A stretch of DNA of 64,000 nt from Stomatobaculum sp. F0698 (GTDB taxonomy: Bacteria; Bacillota; Clostridia; Lachnospirales; Lachnospiraceae). The stretch lies in contig NZ_CP130060.1 of NCBI RefSeq assembly GCF_030644385.1, positions 1,178,001-1,242,000 of the forward strand. The letters are read 5' to 3'. Position numbers and translations under genes: made by a program. The first letter of the stretch is position 1; each line of letters opens with the position of its first letter. This document shows, one piece after another, positions 47,065-55,136 of this stretch. The notes below the pieces were generated by a model, which had not been told where the DNA came from, made no database searches, and saw nothing but the letters and a program-made list of their open reading frames with translations.

Positions 47065-48306
47065 TCACTTTCCTTTTAGCAGCGGCACGGCCGCGCGCGG
47101 CAGTATGCCCTGCATCGCGGCGAGGGCCACACCGTAATTGGTAATCGGAATTTCCGCGTTGCGGCTCTCTTGAAAGCGCGACAAAAGCTCCGTATCCCCA
47201 AGCATACAGGCACCGCAGTGCACCACCAGCCGTATCTCTTTTTCGCGCAAGTCCTCCGGGAACTCGTGGCCGGAGCTGAAATAAAAGCGGAGTTTTTTCC
47301 CCGAGGCCTTTTCGAGTAGCTTCGGGAGCTTCACCGTGCCGATGTCCTTACATTGTCTCTTATGGGTACAGCCCTCCGATATCAAGACAGCGTCGCCTTC
47401 ACGAAGCCGCGCGATTGCCGCCGCACCGCTTAATGCCGTTTCGAGCACGCCGCTCTGTCTGGCCAGCAACATGCTGAAGGAACTGAGCGGCTGCTCTGCG
47501 GGAATGCAGGCGGCAACTTCGGCAAACGCCTGCGAGTCCGTGATGATGAGCGCCGGAGGCTCGCGAAGGGCCGAGAGCAGGGCAGGCAGTCCCTCCGGCT
47601 GACAGAGAAAGGGAAAGGCTCCGCCGTCCAAAAGCTCTCGCACTGCCATCTGCTGCGGCAAAATAAGGCGACCGCGCGGCGCGGATTCATCCTGCGGACA
47701 GACAAGGACGACTGTATCACCGGGGGCAACGAGATCCATGAGCAGCGCCTTCTTTTCCGACTTACGCGGAAGCATGCCGATGGCAGTCTTAACTTCCTCT
47801 ATGCCTTCTCCGCTCACGGCGGAACAAAGATAAATATCCCTGACCTTGGCCCCGCAGCGTGTAATAAGCCCTCTGAAGTAAGCCTCTGCCTCCCTGCGCT
47901 CGGTCTCCGTGAGCGCTTCCGCCTTGGTGATGACCGCTAAAAGCGGAATTCCCTGTGCCGCGAGCGCACGAAAGAGTCGCTCCTCCGCCGCTCCCGCCTC
48001 TTTTTTTCCCGCGAGACAGAGCACTGCCGCGTCACAGCGCTTTTGCATCTCCTCGGCGCGCCGCACACGTTCTCTGCCGAGTTCCCCTTCGTCATCGATG
48101 CCCGGGGTGTCGATTAAGGTGATAGGCCCGAGCGGCAAAATCTCCATGGTCTTTTTAACCGGGTCCGTGGTCGTTCCCGGTGTGTCCGAGACCAGTGCTG
48201 CTTTCTGCGCGGAAAGCGCGTTAAAAAGACTTGACTTACCCGCATTTCTCGCGCCGAAAATACCGATACAGGAGCGAAATTTTTCGCTTGCTCCGAATTC
48301 TTGCAT
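47065..48306 (-). CDS. hydF: [FeFe]-hydrogenase maturation GTPase HydF
   Basis: Scaffold and carrier on which the 2Fe subcluster of the H-cluster is completed before insertion into HydA. The 413-residue protein has an N-terminal GTPase domain (GARNAGKSSLF, DTPGTTTDP, DTPGIDDEGEL, ITKAEAL), a dimerisation domain, and a C-terminal 4Fe-4S domain with the diagnostic CTH, 47 residues, HCGAC pattern. It lies downstream of an intrinsic terminator and of a 16-bp tandem repeat, separated from hydE-hydG by an ABC transporter unit. AGAGG precedes the ATG. Confidence 0.95.
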   Translation of the reverse strand: MQEFGASEKFRSCIGIFGARNAGKSSLFNALSAQKAALVSDTPGTTTDPVKKTMEILPLGPITLIDTPGIDDEGELGRERVRRAEEMQKRCDAAVLCLAGKKEAGAAEERLFRALAAQGIPLLAVITKAEALTETERREAEAYFRGLITRCGAKVRDIYLCSAVSGEGIEEVKTAIGMLPRKSEKKALLMDLVAPGDTVVLVCPQDESAPRGRLILPQQMAVRELLDGGAFPFLCQPEGLPALLSALREPPALIITDSQAFAEVAACIPAEQPLSSFSMLLARQSGVLETALSGAAAIARLREGDAVLISEGCTHKRQCKDIGTVKLPKLLEKASGKKLRFYFSSGHEFPEDLREKEIRLVVHCGACMLGDTELLSRFQESRNAEIPITNYGVALAAMQGILPRAAVPLLKGK

Positions 48307-48324
48307 GCGCTGCTTCCTCTCTGA

Positions 48325-48388
48325 TTTCTGTCTGTCTTAATTTCTTTCTGTTTTAATTTCTGTCTCTCTTAATTTCTGTCTCTATGAC
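48325..48388. repeat. four tandem copies of a 16-bp unit in the hydF leader
   Basis: Plus-strand units at 48325-48340, 48341-48356, 48357-48372 and 48373-48388, each beginning TTTCTGTCT or TTTCTTTCT and (first three) ending TTAA. They fall between the transporter terminator and hydF. The unit is not a multiple of 3, so it is non-coding; copy number may vary. Confidence 0.8.
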
Positions 48389-48444
48389 TCCCGGCTTTCT
48401 GAAGCCTGTCTTTCTTCGTTCTGCTTTATTCTCGTATGCTTCCG

Positions 48445-48479
48445 AAAAAAGGCGGATGAGCCTTCCGCCCATCCGCCTT
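48445..48479 (-). terminator. terminator of the FecCD-type ABC unit
   Basis: Perfect 10-bp stem (48449-48458 with 48470-48479) with an 11-nt loop and a TTTTTT run on the minus strand, 15 nt after the substrate-binding-protein stop codon. Confidence 0.88.
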
Positions 48480-48494
48480 CCTCGGGTAAATCGC

Positions 48495-49574
48495 TTATTT
48501 CTCATACATGAAGTCATAGAGCTTCTCGGCGGAGTCAATGACGCGCGCGCCGTAGTCCATCACATCGTCATAGTCCATCTCGATTATCTTCTTGTTCTTG
48601 ATTGCGGGCACATCCTGCACCACCTGATTTTCGCTGAGCGAAGCGACCGCATTCACATCCGCCGCCGCAAAGCGATCCGAGCGCACATAGACAATCACAT
48701 CCGGATTCATCGAAATCAGATTTTCGAGCGTGAGGCCGTTGCCGCCCTTCTCGAGCACATTTTCCGCGTTCAGGGTCTTTAACATACAGCTGCTCATCTT
48801 CGAGTTGAAGCCGGCAAAGGTGCCGTCCGTATAGCCCGCCATAAAGAGCACCTTCTTCGGCTCTCCCTTTTGGTTGCTGACCTTGGTGAGCAGCGCGTCG
48901 ATTCGCTTGTCAAGTTCGTCCGCATACGCATTCGCCTTCTCCTGCACATCAAAGATTTTGCCGATGTTGCGAACATCCTCCGGAATGTTCTTGAGCGACT
49001 GCTCTATCGAAGCGCTTGCGAGTTCGGTATAGACCGGGATGCCGAGTTCCTGATAGGACTGCACCGTGCCGATCGCCGTGTCGGTGAACATAAGGGGACC
49101 CTTGCCGAGAATCAAATCCGGCTCGAGCGCAAGTATGCTCTCCTTCGAGACCGACTTCTTGTCGCCGAGACTCTTTAAGGAGGCAATCTCGGTCGCAATG
49201 TCGCCCTTCAGCGCATTGTCATTGTCAAAGACCGCGACAATCTTATCTTTTAAGCCGAGCTTAATCAGAAGCTCGGTCATCGAGAGCTGGGTCGAGAGCA
49301 CGTGTTCCGGCGCATGGGCATAGCTCATCTCGACTTCCTTGCCCTCGGCATCGTAAATCTTGAGCGTCAGGGGATAGGCGGTCTTTGCAGCCGCACTGTT
49401 TTTCGCCTCGGTGCTGCTCTCTGCCGAAGCACCGTTCTCGGTACCTGCCTTGCTCTCCGTCTCCGAAGCATTTGCGGCGCTCGCCTCGGAGCTCGCTGCC
49501 TTTTGTCCGCAAGCGGTAATCATCAATGCCGCCGCGACTGCCGCGAGCGGTAAAAGCATGGTCTTTTTCTTCAT
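48495..49574 (-). CDS. ABC transporter substrate-binding lipoprotein (Fe/siderophore/cobalamin class)
   Basis: A 359-residue lipoprotein: signal peptide with lipobox ITAC (Cys near 22), a Ser/Ala/Glu-rich linker to about 65, then a two-lobed class III binding fold of the FepB/BtuF type with EHVLSTQLSMTELLIKLGL, DLILGKGPLMF and NPDVIVYVRSD. The class binds ferric siderophores, haem or cobalamin; the ligand cannot be read here. Start chosen at ATG 49574 (MKKKTMLLPL) because it begins the signal peptide. Last gene of the transporter unit. Confidence 0.9.
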   Translation of the reverse strand: MKKKTMLLPLAAVAAALMITACGQKAASSEASAANASETESKAGTENGASAESSTEAKNSAAAKTAYPLTLKIYDAEGKEVEMSYAHAPEHVLSTQLSMTELLIKLGLKDKIVAVFDNDNALKGDIATEIASLKSLGDKKSVSKESILALEPDLILGKGPLMFTDTAIGTVQSYQELGIPVYTELASASIEQSLKNIPEDVRNIGKIFDVQEKANAYADELDKRIDALLTKVSNQKGEPKKVLFMAGYTDGTFAGFNSKMSSCMLKTLNAENVLEKGGNGLTLENLISMNPDVIVYVRSDRFAAADVNAVASLSENQVVQDVPAIKNKKIIEMDYDDVMDYGARVIDSAEKLYDFMYEK

Positions 49575-49628
49575 AATCTTCTCTTTCTGCGGAATCTCCG
49601 CTAAAACTTCTGTTGCCAAACGCCGTTG

Positions 49629-50387
49629 TCAGAGATACTGAATCATGAGTTTTCCGTCAATGGGACTCGGGTACACCGCTGCCTCGACTTCAAAAATTCT
49701 CCGTATGGTTTCGGGTGTCATCACCTCTTCCGGCACGCCGCTCTCCACGATTTCGCCCTGCCGCATGAGATACAGATAGTCGCAGTACTGCGCGGCCAGC
49801 CCGAGGTCGTGCAGCGCCGCAAGCACCGTGATGCCGAGGTCTTTGATGATGGACAGAATTTCAAGCCGGTAGCGAATGTCCAGATGGTTCGTCGGCTCAT
49901 CCAGAATCAGGACTTTCGGGTTTTGCGTGAGTGCGCGCGCCAAGACGACGCGCTGCTTCTCGCCGCCCGAGAGCGACTGAAAGTTCCGGTCGCGGTAGTC
50001 TTTCATGCCGACCTTCGAAAGCGCCTCGAGCGCCGCCTCATAATCCCTGTCCTTTTCCCGCTCGAGCAGCGTGTGAAACGGATAGCGCCCCATCAGCGCA
50101 ATGTCCATGACCGTATAGTCAAAATTAATCTGATTGAACTGCCCCATGACCGCCATGCGGCGCGCAATTTTCTTGCCCGAAAAGCGGGCAATGTCCTCGC
50201 CGTCAAGCCGCACTGTGCCGCTGTCCGTCTTCTGGGTCTTATAAATCGCGCGAAGCAATGTGGTCTTGCCGCTCCCGTTTGCACCGAGGAGAGCCGAGAA
50301 CTTGTGCTCCGGCACATCGAGCGTCACGTTTTTCACAATGGATTTTCCGGCGATCGAGACCGCGATGTTTTCTGCTTCCAGTCTCAT
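49629..50387 (-). CDS. ABC transporter ATPase, FecE/BtuD type
   Basis: A 252-residue ATPase with ALLGANGSGKTTLLRAI (Walker A), Q-loop GQFNQINFDYTVMDIALMGRYP, signature LSGGEKQRVVLARAL and Walker B ILDEPTNHLDIRYRLEIL. This arrangement is typical of iron-chelate and cobalamin uptake. Its ATG directly follows the permease stop codon. Pairs with the downstream binding lipoprotein and upstream FecCD permease. Confidence 0.92.
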   Translation of the reverse strand: MRLEAENIAVSIAGKSIVKNVTLDVPEHKFSALLGANGSGKTTLLRAIYKTQKTDSGTVRLDGEDIARFSGKKIARRMAVMGQFNQINFDYTVMDIALMGRYPFHTLLEREKDRDYEAALEALSKVGMKDYRDRNFQSLSGGEKQRVVLARALTQNPKVLILDEPTNHLDIRYRLEILSIIKDLGITVLAALHDLGLAAQYCDYLYLMRQGEIVESGVPEEVMTPETIRRIFEVEAAVYPSPIDGKLMIQYL

Positions 50388-51404
50388 TTATTTGCCTCCG
50401 AATCCGTAACGTTTCCGCACCATCACATAGACAAAGAAGGGGGCACCGATTAAAGCCGTGAATATGCCGACCGGCAGCTCCGTGTTCGGCAGTAAACTCC
50501 GCGCAAGCGCATCGACCCAGAGCATGAAGAGCCCCCCGGAGAGCGCCGCGACCGGCAAGAGTCTTCGATGTGCCGTGCCGACCAGAGCCCGCGCGAGATG
50601 CGGGATGATGAGCCCCACAAAGCCTATCGTGCCGCTGGCCGAAATCAGAGCGCCCGTGAGCAGCGAGAGCACCAGAAGGTACACGAGACGGCAGCGAAAG
50701 GTATCGATGCCGATTGTGACAGCTGCCTCTTCGCCGAGTAACAGCCCGTCCAAGGTTCTCGCCTGACTCATGAAAAAGATTGTGGCCAGCAGAACAATCA
50801 CCGCAATGAGCCCGATATTCTTCCAGCCGGCGCGGGTCAGAGATCCCATGGTCCAGAACTTAATCGACATGATGCCGTCGGAATTGCCGGCGACCGCAAT
50901 GATGAAATTGGAAAAGGCGGTGAGCAGCGCATTCACGATCATGCCGGCGAGAATCAGCTTGACCGAGGTGGTTTTGCCGTCCGCCGAGGCGAGGGCGAGC
51001 ACCAGAAAGCAGGCAAGACCCGCGCCGAGAAACGCCCAGAAGCCCGACACAATGCCGACGCCGAGAAACAGAGAGCCCGTTGCGCCGAGTGTCGCTCCGG
51101 CCGAAACGCCGAGTATATAGGGATCTGCCATTGGATTCTGCACGACCGCCTGCATCACGCAGCCGCAGAGCGCAAGACCGCTCCCCGCGAGAAAACCGAG
51201 GATAATTCGCGGCACGCGGATTTGCCAGACAATCTGCTCCATCGAAACCGGAATGCTGCGACCGCTTTGCCCGAAGAGATGGCGCTGTAAAACGGCCCAG
51301 GTCGTTTCGACCGGAATTCGCACCGCCCCCATGCAAAGCGTGACGAGCGCCGAGGCCAGCGCTGCGAGTATCAGGCAGAGAACAAGCCATTTTGTTTGTC
51401 TCGT
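50388..51404 (-). CDS. FecCD-family ABC permease, apparent ACG start
   Basis: Membrane permease of the BtuC/FecCD family. From the first ATG (51332) it would be 314 residues and lack helix 1. The frame continues upstream without a stop through a good first helix (WLVLCLILAALASALVTLC). The only start with proper spacing is ACG at 51404, 8 nt after a strong GGAGG; no ATG, GTG or TTG exists in that stretch. With it the protein is 338 residues, the family's normal length, with about ten helices and the motifs RVPRIILGFLAGSGLALCG and LTGALISASGTIGFVGLIIPHLAR. Either a rare start codon, a mutated ATG or a sequence error. Confidence 0.85.
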   Translation of the reverse strand, partial: TRQTKWLVLCLILAALASALVTLCMGAVRIPVETTWAVLQRHLFGQSGRSIPVSMEQIVWQIRVPRIILGFLAGSGLALCGCVMQAVVQNPMADPYILGVSAGATLGATGSLFLGVGIVSGFWAFLGAGLACFLVLALASADGKTTSVKLILAGMIVNALLTAFSNFIIAVAGNSDGIMSIKFWTMGSLTRAGWKNIGLIAVIVLLATIFFMSQARTLDGLLLGEEAAVTIGIDTFRCRLVYLLVLSLLTGALISASGTIGFVGLIIPHLARALVGTAHRRLLPVAALSGGLFMLWVDALARSLLPNTELPVGIFTALIGAPFFVYVMVRKRYGFGGK

Positions 51405-51436
51405 GGCGTATACCTCCTTTGTTTCAGATTAGCTAT

Positions 51437-51451
51437 AACTACCGAACTACC
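51437..51451 (-). repeat. direct repeat in ABC-unit leader
   Basis: Two copies of AACTACC on the plus strand (51437-51443 and 51445-51451), GGTAGTT on the minus strand, spaced by 8 bp, directly after the -10 box. Possible operator half-sites; no known iron-regulator consensus recognised. Confidence 0.4.
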
Positions 51452-51480
51452 ATCTTATCCCGACTTCTCTCTCTTGTCCA
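51452..51480 (-). promoter_or_regulatory. promoter of the FecCD-type ABC unit
   Basis: Minus-strand -35 TGGACA (51475-51480), 17-bp spacer, -10 TAAGAT (51452-51457). It lies in the 111-nt gap after hydG, so the transporter can be transcribed apart from hydE-hydG. Confidence 0.6.
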
Positions 51481-51515
51481 GCAGAACCTGCTCTTTTCTC
51501 CCGAAACGCTGCGGC

Positions 51516-52979
51516 TCAGAAGCGGAAATCTCTGCGGTTCGAGGCGTAGATCTCTTTGATATTCTCCGCTGCAATCGCGCGGCTTCTCTCGTTCGGAATG
51601 CTCGTAAGTTCGGCTTCCACCAAGGCCTTACCGGTTTCCTTGGTCTCCTCGGACGCATAGTCGGTCAGGTATTCCGCGAGCGTCATGAGTGCATTCGGAT
51701 GGCAGCAGTTATGAATCTGACCGCTCTTTAAGAGACTCATGAAGCGGTCGCCCGTGCGCCCCTCCCGGTAGCAGGCCGTGCAGAACGAGGGCAGGAAGCC
51801 GTCCCGCATAAGCCAGAGCAGAACTTCATCCAAGGTTCTCTGGTCCGAGACATCGAACTGCTCGGTGTCATGCACGCGTTCTTCCTCGGCATAGCCGCCC
51901 ACCGAGGTACGGGAGCCTCCGGAAATCTGCGAGATGCCGACCCGGAGTGCTTTGCCGCGCACCGCCTCCGACTCACGGGTCGAGATAATCATGCCCGTAT
52001 AGGGAACCGCAATGCGGATGCAGGCAATGATCTTCAGGAAAGTCTCATCGTCAATGCCGTTCTCGAACTTGCTCGGATCGATATCGTCCGCCTTTTTGAG
52101 GCGCGGCACGCTGATGGTATGGGGACCCACACCGTGCACGGCTTCCAGATGTTCCGCATGCATCAAAAGGCCGGCGAACTCGTAGCGATACTTGTCGAGT
52201 CCGAAGAGCACACCGATTCCCACATCGTCGATGCCACCCTCCATCGCACGGTCCATGGCCTCGGTGTGGTAGCGATAGTCGTGCTTCGGGCCGGTGGGAT
52301 GCAGCGCCTCATAGCTCTCCTTGTGGTAGGTCTCCTGGAATAAGATATAGGTGCCGATGCCGGCGTCCCGAAGTTTCCGGTAGTTCTCGACCGTGGTCGC
52401 AGCGATATTCACATTGACGCGGCGGATGTCGCCGTTTTTATGATGAATGCCGTAAATGGTATGGATGCACTCTAAGATATAGTCGATCGGATTGTGCAGG
52501 GGATCCTCACCCGCCTCGAGCGCAAGGCGCTTATGCCCCATATCCTGGAGCGCAATGACCTCCTGTCGCACCTCATCCTGTGTCAGCTTTTTCCGCTTGA
52601 TGTGCTTATTTTCCGCATGGTAGGGACAGTAGGTGCAGCCGTTCACACAGTAGTTCGAGAGGTAGAGCGGCGCAAAGAGGACGATGCGGTTTCCGTAAAA
52701 GGCGAGCTTGATTTCCTCCGCCATCTTCATCATCTCGGCGTTTTTTTCCGGAATATCGCACGCCAATAAGACCGAGGCCTCTCGGTGCGTGAGTCCCTCA
52801 CAGCGGACTTTCCCGCCCTCATACTTAGGGCGCGCCTTTTCGAGTATGCGATCGATCAATTCTTCGTTGTCCTTGTTTTCCTCCGCATAGCGAAGGGTCT
52901 CTAAGATTTCTTCGTGGGAAATAAACTCCTCTGCCAAAAGAGAGGCAGGGTTATAAGATGTGCTTGCAGATGTAGCCAT
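51516..52979 (-). CDS. hydG: [FeFe]-hydrogenase maturase HydG (tyrosine lyase)
   Basis: Radical-SAM enzyme that cleaves tyrosine to p-cresol, CO and CN- and delivers an Fe(CO)(CN)-cysteine unit for the H-cluster. The 487-residue protein has the SAM cluster motif CVNGCTYCPYH near residue 91 and the C-terminal cluster motif CTAC, 22 residues, C (in FCTACYREG to HNCCHP), which binds the dangler Fe. Start at ATG 52979 (MATSASTSYN) with GGAAA upstream; the longer open frame runs into hydE. Follows hydE by 65 nt. Confidence 0.96.
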   Translation of the reverse strand: MATSASTSYNPASLLAEEFISHEEILETLRYAEENKDNEELIDRILEKARPKYEGGKVRCEGLTHREASVLLACDIPEKNAEMMKMAEEIKLAFYGNRIVLFAPLYLSNYCVNGCTYCPYHAENKHIKRKKLTQDEVRQEVIALQDMGHKRLALEAGEDPLHNPIDYILECIHTIYGIHHKNGDIRRVNVNIAATTVENYRKLRDAGIGTYILFQETYHKESYEALHPTGPKHDYRYHTEAMDRAMEGGIDDVGIGVLFGLDKYRYEFAGLLMHAEHLEAVHGVGPHTISVPRLKKADDIDPSKFENGIDDETFLKIIACIRIAVPYTGMIISTRESEAVRGKALRVGISQISGGSRTSVGGYAEEERVHDTEQFDVSDQRTLDEVLLWLMRDGFLPSFCTACYREGRTGDRFMSLLKSGQIHNCCHPNALMTLAEYLTDYASEETKETGKALVEAELTSIPNERSRAIAAENIKEIYASNRRDFRF

Positions 52980-53044
52980 GAAGGGTTTCCTTTCTTGCGG
53001 TTCGGTGTTTTCCGTTCCGTTCAGATTGAAATATGATTGAGGTA

Positions 53045-54127
53045 CTACTCGAGCGCCGATGGCGAAGGGAGCGGTATCGCGTCCCCACGGGTCTCGGTCA
53101 GCCGGTAGCCTATGGATTCCATGCGCCGGCTTAAACAAGAACGGCAAGCTGCCGACTCGTCTCCGGTGCAGATTTTATTGTCGTAAAGGAGATATTTTTT
53201 CCGGACTTCGACCGGAGACAGATTGGGCATCACGACATTTGCCCCCGCCTGTATGCCCATCTCCCGGCCGAGCGGGTGAATGGTGCCGAGAGCGGTCGTA
53301 GCCGGCAATAAGAGATTCGGCTGCAAAATCCGGAGTAAAGAGAGCAAAAACAGGGTCTGATTCAAATCTCCCTGCTTCTCATCCCGGAACACGGTCGCGT
53401 GCTGCGGAATAAAGGGGCCTATGCCGCACATGGCAGGCTTAAATTCCTGAATAAAGCGGAGATCCTCCGCGAGGGTAGCAAGGGTCTGTCCGGGAGAACC
53501 CACCATAAAGCCGCAGCCCACCTGAAAGCCTATGGACTTTAAGTCCCTTAAGCAAGCCAGGCGATGACGGAGCGAAAGCTCCGGCGGATGCAGCTTTCGG
53601 TAGTGTGCCTCATCCGCGGTCTCATGGCGAAGGAGATAGCGGTCCGCACCCGCATCGAAGAGCCGCTGATAGCTCTCGTGTGAGCGCTCGCCGATGGAAA
53701 GCGTGAGCGCACAGTCCGGGTGCTGCGCCTTGATTGCGCGGACAATACGGACAAGCCTGTCATCGCTAAAGTACGGGTCTTCCCCGCCCTGCAAGACGAA
53801 GGTGCGAAAACCGAGCCGGTAGCCCTCCATGCAACAGAGCAGTATGTCCTCCTCGGAGAGCCGGTAGCGCTCCGCTTCCGAGTTGCTCCGCTGCAGGCCG
53901 CAGTAACGGCAGTCGTTCTTACAGTAGCTCGTGAACTCGATGAGCCCCCTTGTAAACACCTGATCCCCGTAAATTTGTTTTCGAAGGTGCACCGCCCGCG
54001 CCGCCGCTTTTTGCTGCAGCGCCTCCGTGTGCGCCCCCAATAATTCAATGTACTCTTCCGTTTGAAGCCCCCGCTCCCGCTCCAATTTGTCGAGCAGGGC
54101 GAGCGCTCTTGTCTCAGCGTTTTGCAT
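53045..54127 (-). CDS. hydE: [FeFe]-hydrogenase maturase HydE
   Basis: Radical-SAM enzyme that converts the HydG product toward the dinuclear Fe precursor. The 360-residue protein has CKNDCRYCGLQ near residue 68 and retains the second C-terminal cluster motif, C-7 residues-C-2 residues-C (CTGDESAACRSC), which only some HydE proteins keep. LQGGEDPYF and RHETAD are also typical. Its ATG overlaps the end of the TM1266-like gene by 14 nt, so they are coupled. Methylornithine synthase (PylB) and BioB are relatives, but the neighbours settle it. Confidence 0.95.
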   Translation of the reverse strand: MQNAETRALALLDKLERERGLQTEEYIELLGAHTEALQQKAAARAVHLRKQIYGDQVFTRGLIEFTSYCKNDCRYCGLQRSNSEAERYRLSEEDILLCCMEGYRLGFRTFVLQGGEDPYFSDDRLVRIVRAIKAQHPDCALTLSIGERSHESYQRLFDAGADRYLLRHETADEAHYRKLHPPELSLRHRLACLRDLKSIGFQVGCGFMVGSPGQTLATLAEDLRFIQEFKPAMCGIGPFIPQHATVFRDEKQGDLNQTLFLLSLLRILQPNLLLPATTALGTIHPLGREMGIQAGANVVMPNLSPVEVRKKYLLYDNKICTGDESAACRSCLSRRMESIGYRLTETRGDAIPLPSPSALE

Positions 54128-54368
54128 AGGCTGTCTTCACGCTGATATTCGGAAGGTTGCCCACCTTGCCGGCGAGCTCCGAAATAATGTTTTCCGGCGC
54201 ATCCAAGGCGACCGACATGAGACTGAGTTTCTTCTTCTCATAGGGCAGACCCATGCGCCCTATAATATAGTTTCCGTAGTTATGCAGAAGTCGATTCAGG
54301 GATTCCGCGCTCTCCCTGTCCTCGACAATGATGCTCATCACGGCAATTCTGGTCTGTTCCGCTTCCAT
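54114..54368 (-). CDS. TM1266-family iron-only hydrogenase system regulator
   Basis: An 84-residue ACT-like/NikR-C-like domain protein (IAVMSIIVEDRESAESLNRLL, NYIIGRMGLPYEKKKLSLMSV, GKVGNLPNISVKTAYAKR). This small family regularly accompanies hydE, hydF, hydG in anaerobes and is annotated as a putative regulator, without a DNA-binding domain of its own. GGAGG precedes the ATG. It lies 22 nt after the PurC-like gene and overlaps hydE by 14 nt. The usual role may be sensing an amino acid or metal. Confidence 0.88.
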   Translation of the reverse strand: MEAEQTRIAVMSIIVEDRESAESLNRLLHNYGNYIIGRMGLPYEKKKLSLMSVALDAPENIISELAGKVGNLPNISVKTAYAKR

Positions 54369-54390
54369 GCGTATCCTCCTCTCTCCGCAC

Positions 54391-55122
54391 TCAGCCGAGC
54401 AGTTCTTCCGGCTTTAAGGAGCCGATGCCGAGACGCTTATAAATTTCAAGATAGGCCTCGCGCACATTGCCGAGTCTCCGCCGGAAACGATCCGCGTCCA
54501 GACGCTCGTGCGTATCCCGGTCCCAGAGCCGCATATTGTCCGGCGACAAAGCGCCGGTCAGAAGCAACTCCTCTTTATTCCGAGCGAAAGAAAGCGAGAG
54601 GTCAATCAAATCCACCCGCCGCTCCGCAAAATAGGCCGTCAGCACTTCGTTGATGCGAAAGGCCGTCTGTATCATCTTTCGCAAATCCTCTTCTTTGACC
54701 AAATCAAGGGCCAGCGCCTCATAGCCGTTCAAGGCGTAGCGCGCCTCGCCCTCACGGCGATTCCGAAGTTCCGCCGACGGGCGTGCCAGTGCTCTGCCCT
54801 CCGGAACCTTGGTCTTCTCCGCAAAGCTGCCCGCGCTGAAATTTCGCACCACGAGATCAAAGGGATAACGATGCACGGCGCGGAAACTTAATTCCCGCGC
54901 CGAGATTTCTTCCAGAAATGCCGTTCGAATTCCCTTGGTCTCGAGATAGCGAAAGAGACTTGCCGTCATGCGGCTTGCGACGATGCCCTTGTCCGCAACC
55001 GTCTCTTCGTTTCCATCCGCATCCGCCACGATGTCAAGCCATTCGACCAGAGTCACCGCCGTGTCATCCGTCGCATACATGCGCGTCACGGCAGTGCCGC
55101 CGATGCTCTCTCTCTTCTCCAT
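54391..55122 (-). CDS. PurC (SAICAR synthetase)-like protein with degraded ATP/Mg site
   Basis: A 243-residue protein aligned along its length to PurC, which joins CAIR and aspartate using ATP. Retained: VVRNFSAGSFAEK (phosphate-binding Arg and Ser), LIDLSLSF (Asp), SPDNMRLWD (Arg) and DADRFRRRLG. Lost: the N-terminal Lys-x-Lys nucleotide motif (GKAK in PurC reads GTAV) and the Mg/ATP carboxylates (GDEFSPD reads TGALSPD), and the Glu after LIDLSLSF reads Ser-Phe-Ala. The residue mapping is from memory of the family. It sits between dapB (14 nt) and TM1266-hydE (22 nt), away from purA and purB. It may be inactive, a ligand sensor or repurposed; a strongly diverged true PurC cannot be excluded. 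Confidence 0.8.
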   Translation of the reverse strand: MEKRESIGGTAVTRMYATDDTAVTLVEWLDIVADADGNEETVADKGIVASRMTASLFRYLETKGIRTAFLEEISARELSFRAVHRYPFDLVVRNFSAGSFAEKTKVPEGRALARPSAELRNRREGEARYALNGYEALALDLVKEEDLRKMIQTAFRINEVLTAYFAERRVDLIDLSLSFARNKEELLLTGALSPDNMRLWDRDTHERLDADRFRRRLGNVREAYLEIYKRLGIGSLKPEELLG

Positions 55123-55136
55123 CCCGTTCTTTCCTC

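Noticed and set aside
50860..51390. Minus-strand ORF starting with ATG at 51390 in the permease region
   Set aside because: Different frame from the permease, no ribosome site at the right distance, no hydrophobic helices; the in-frame ACG start explains the region better.
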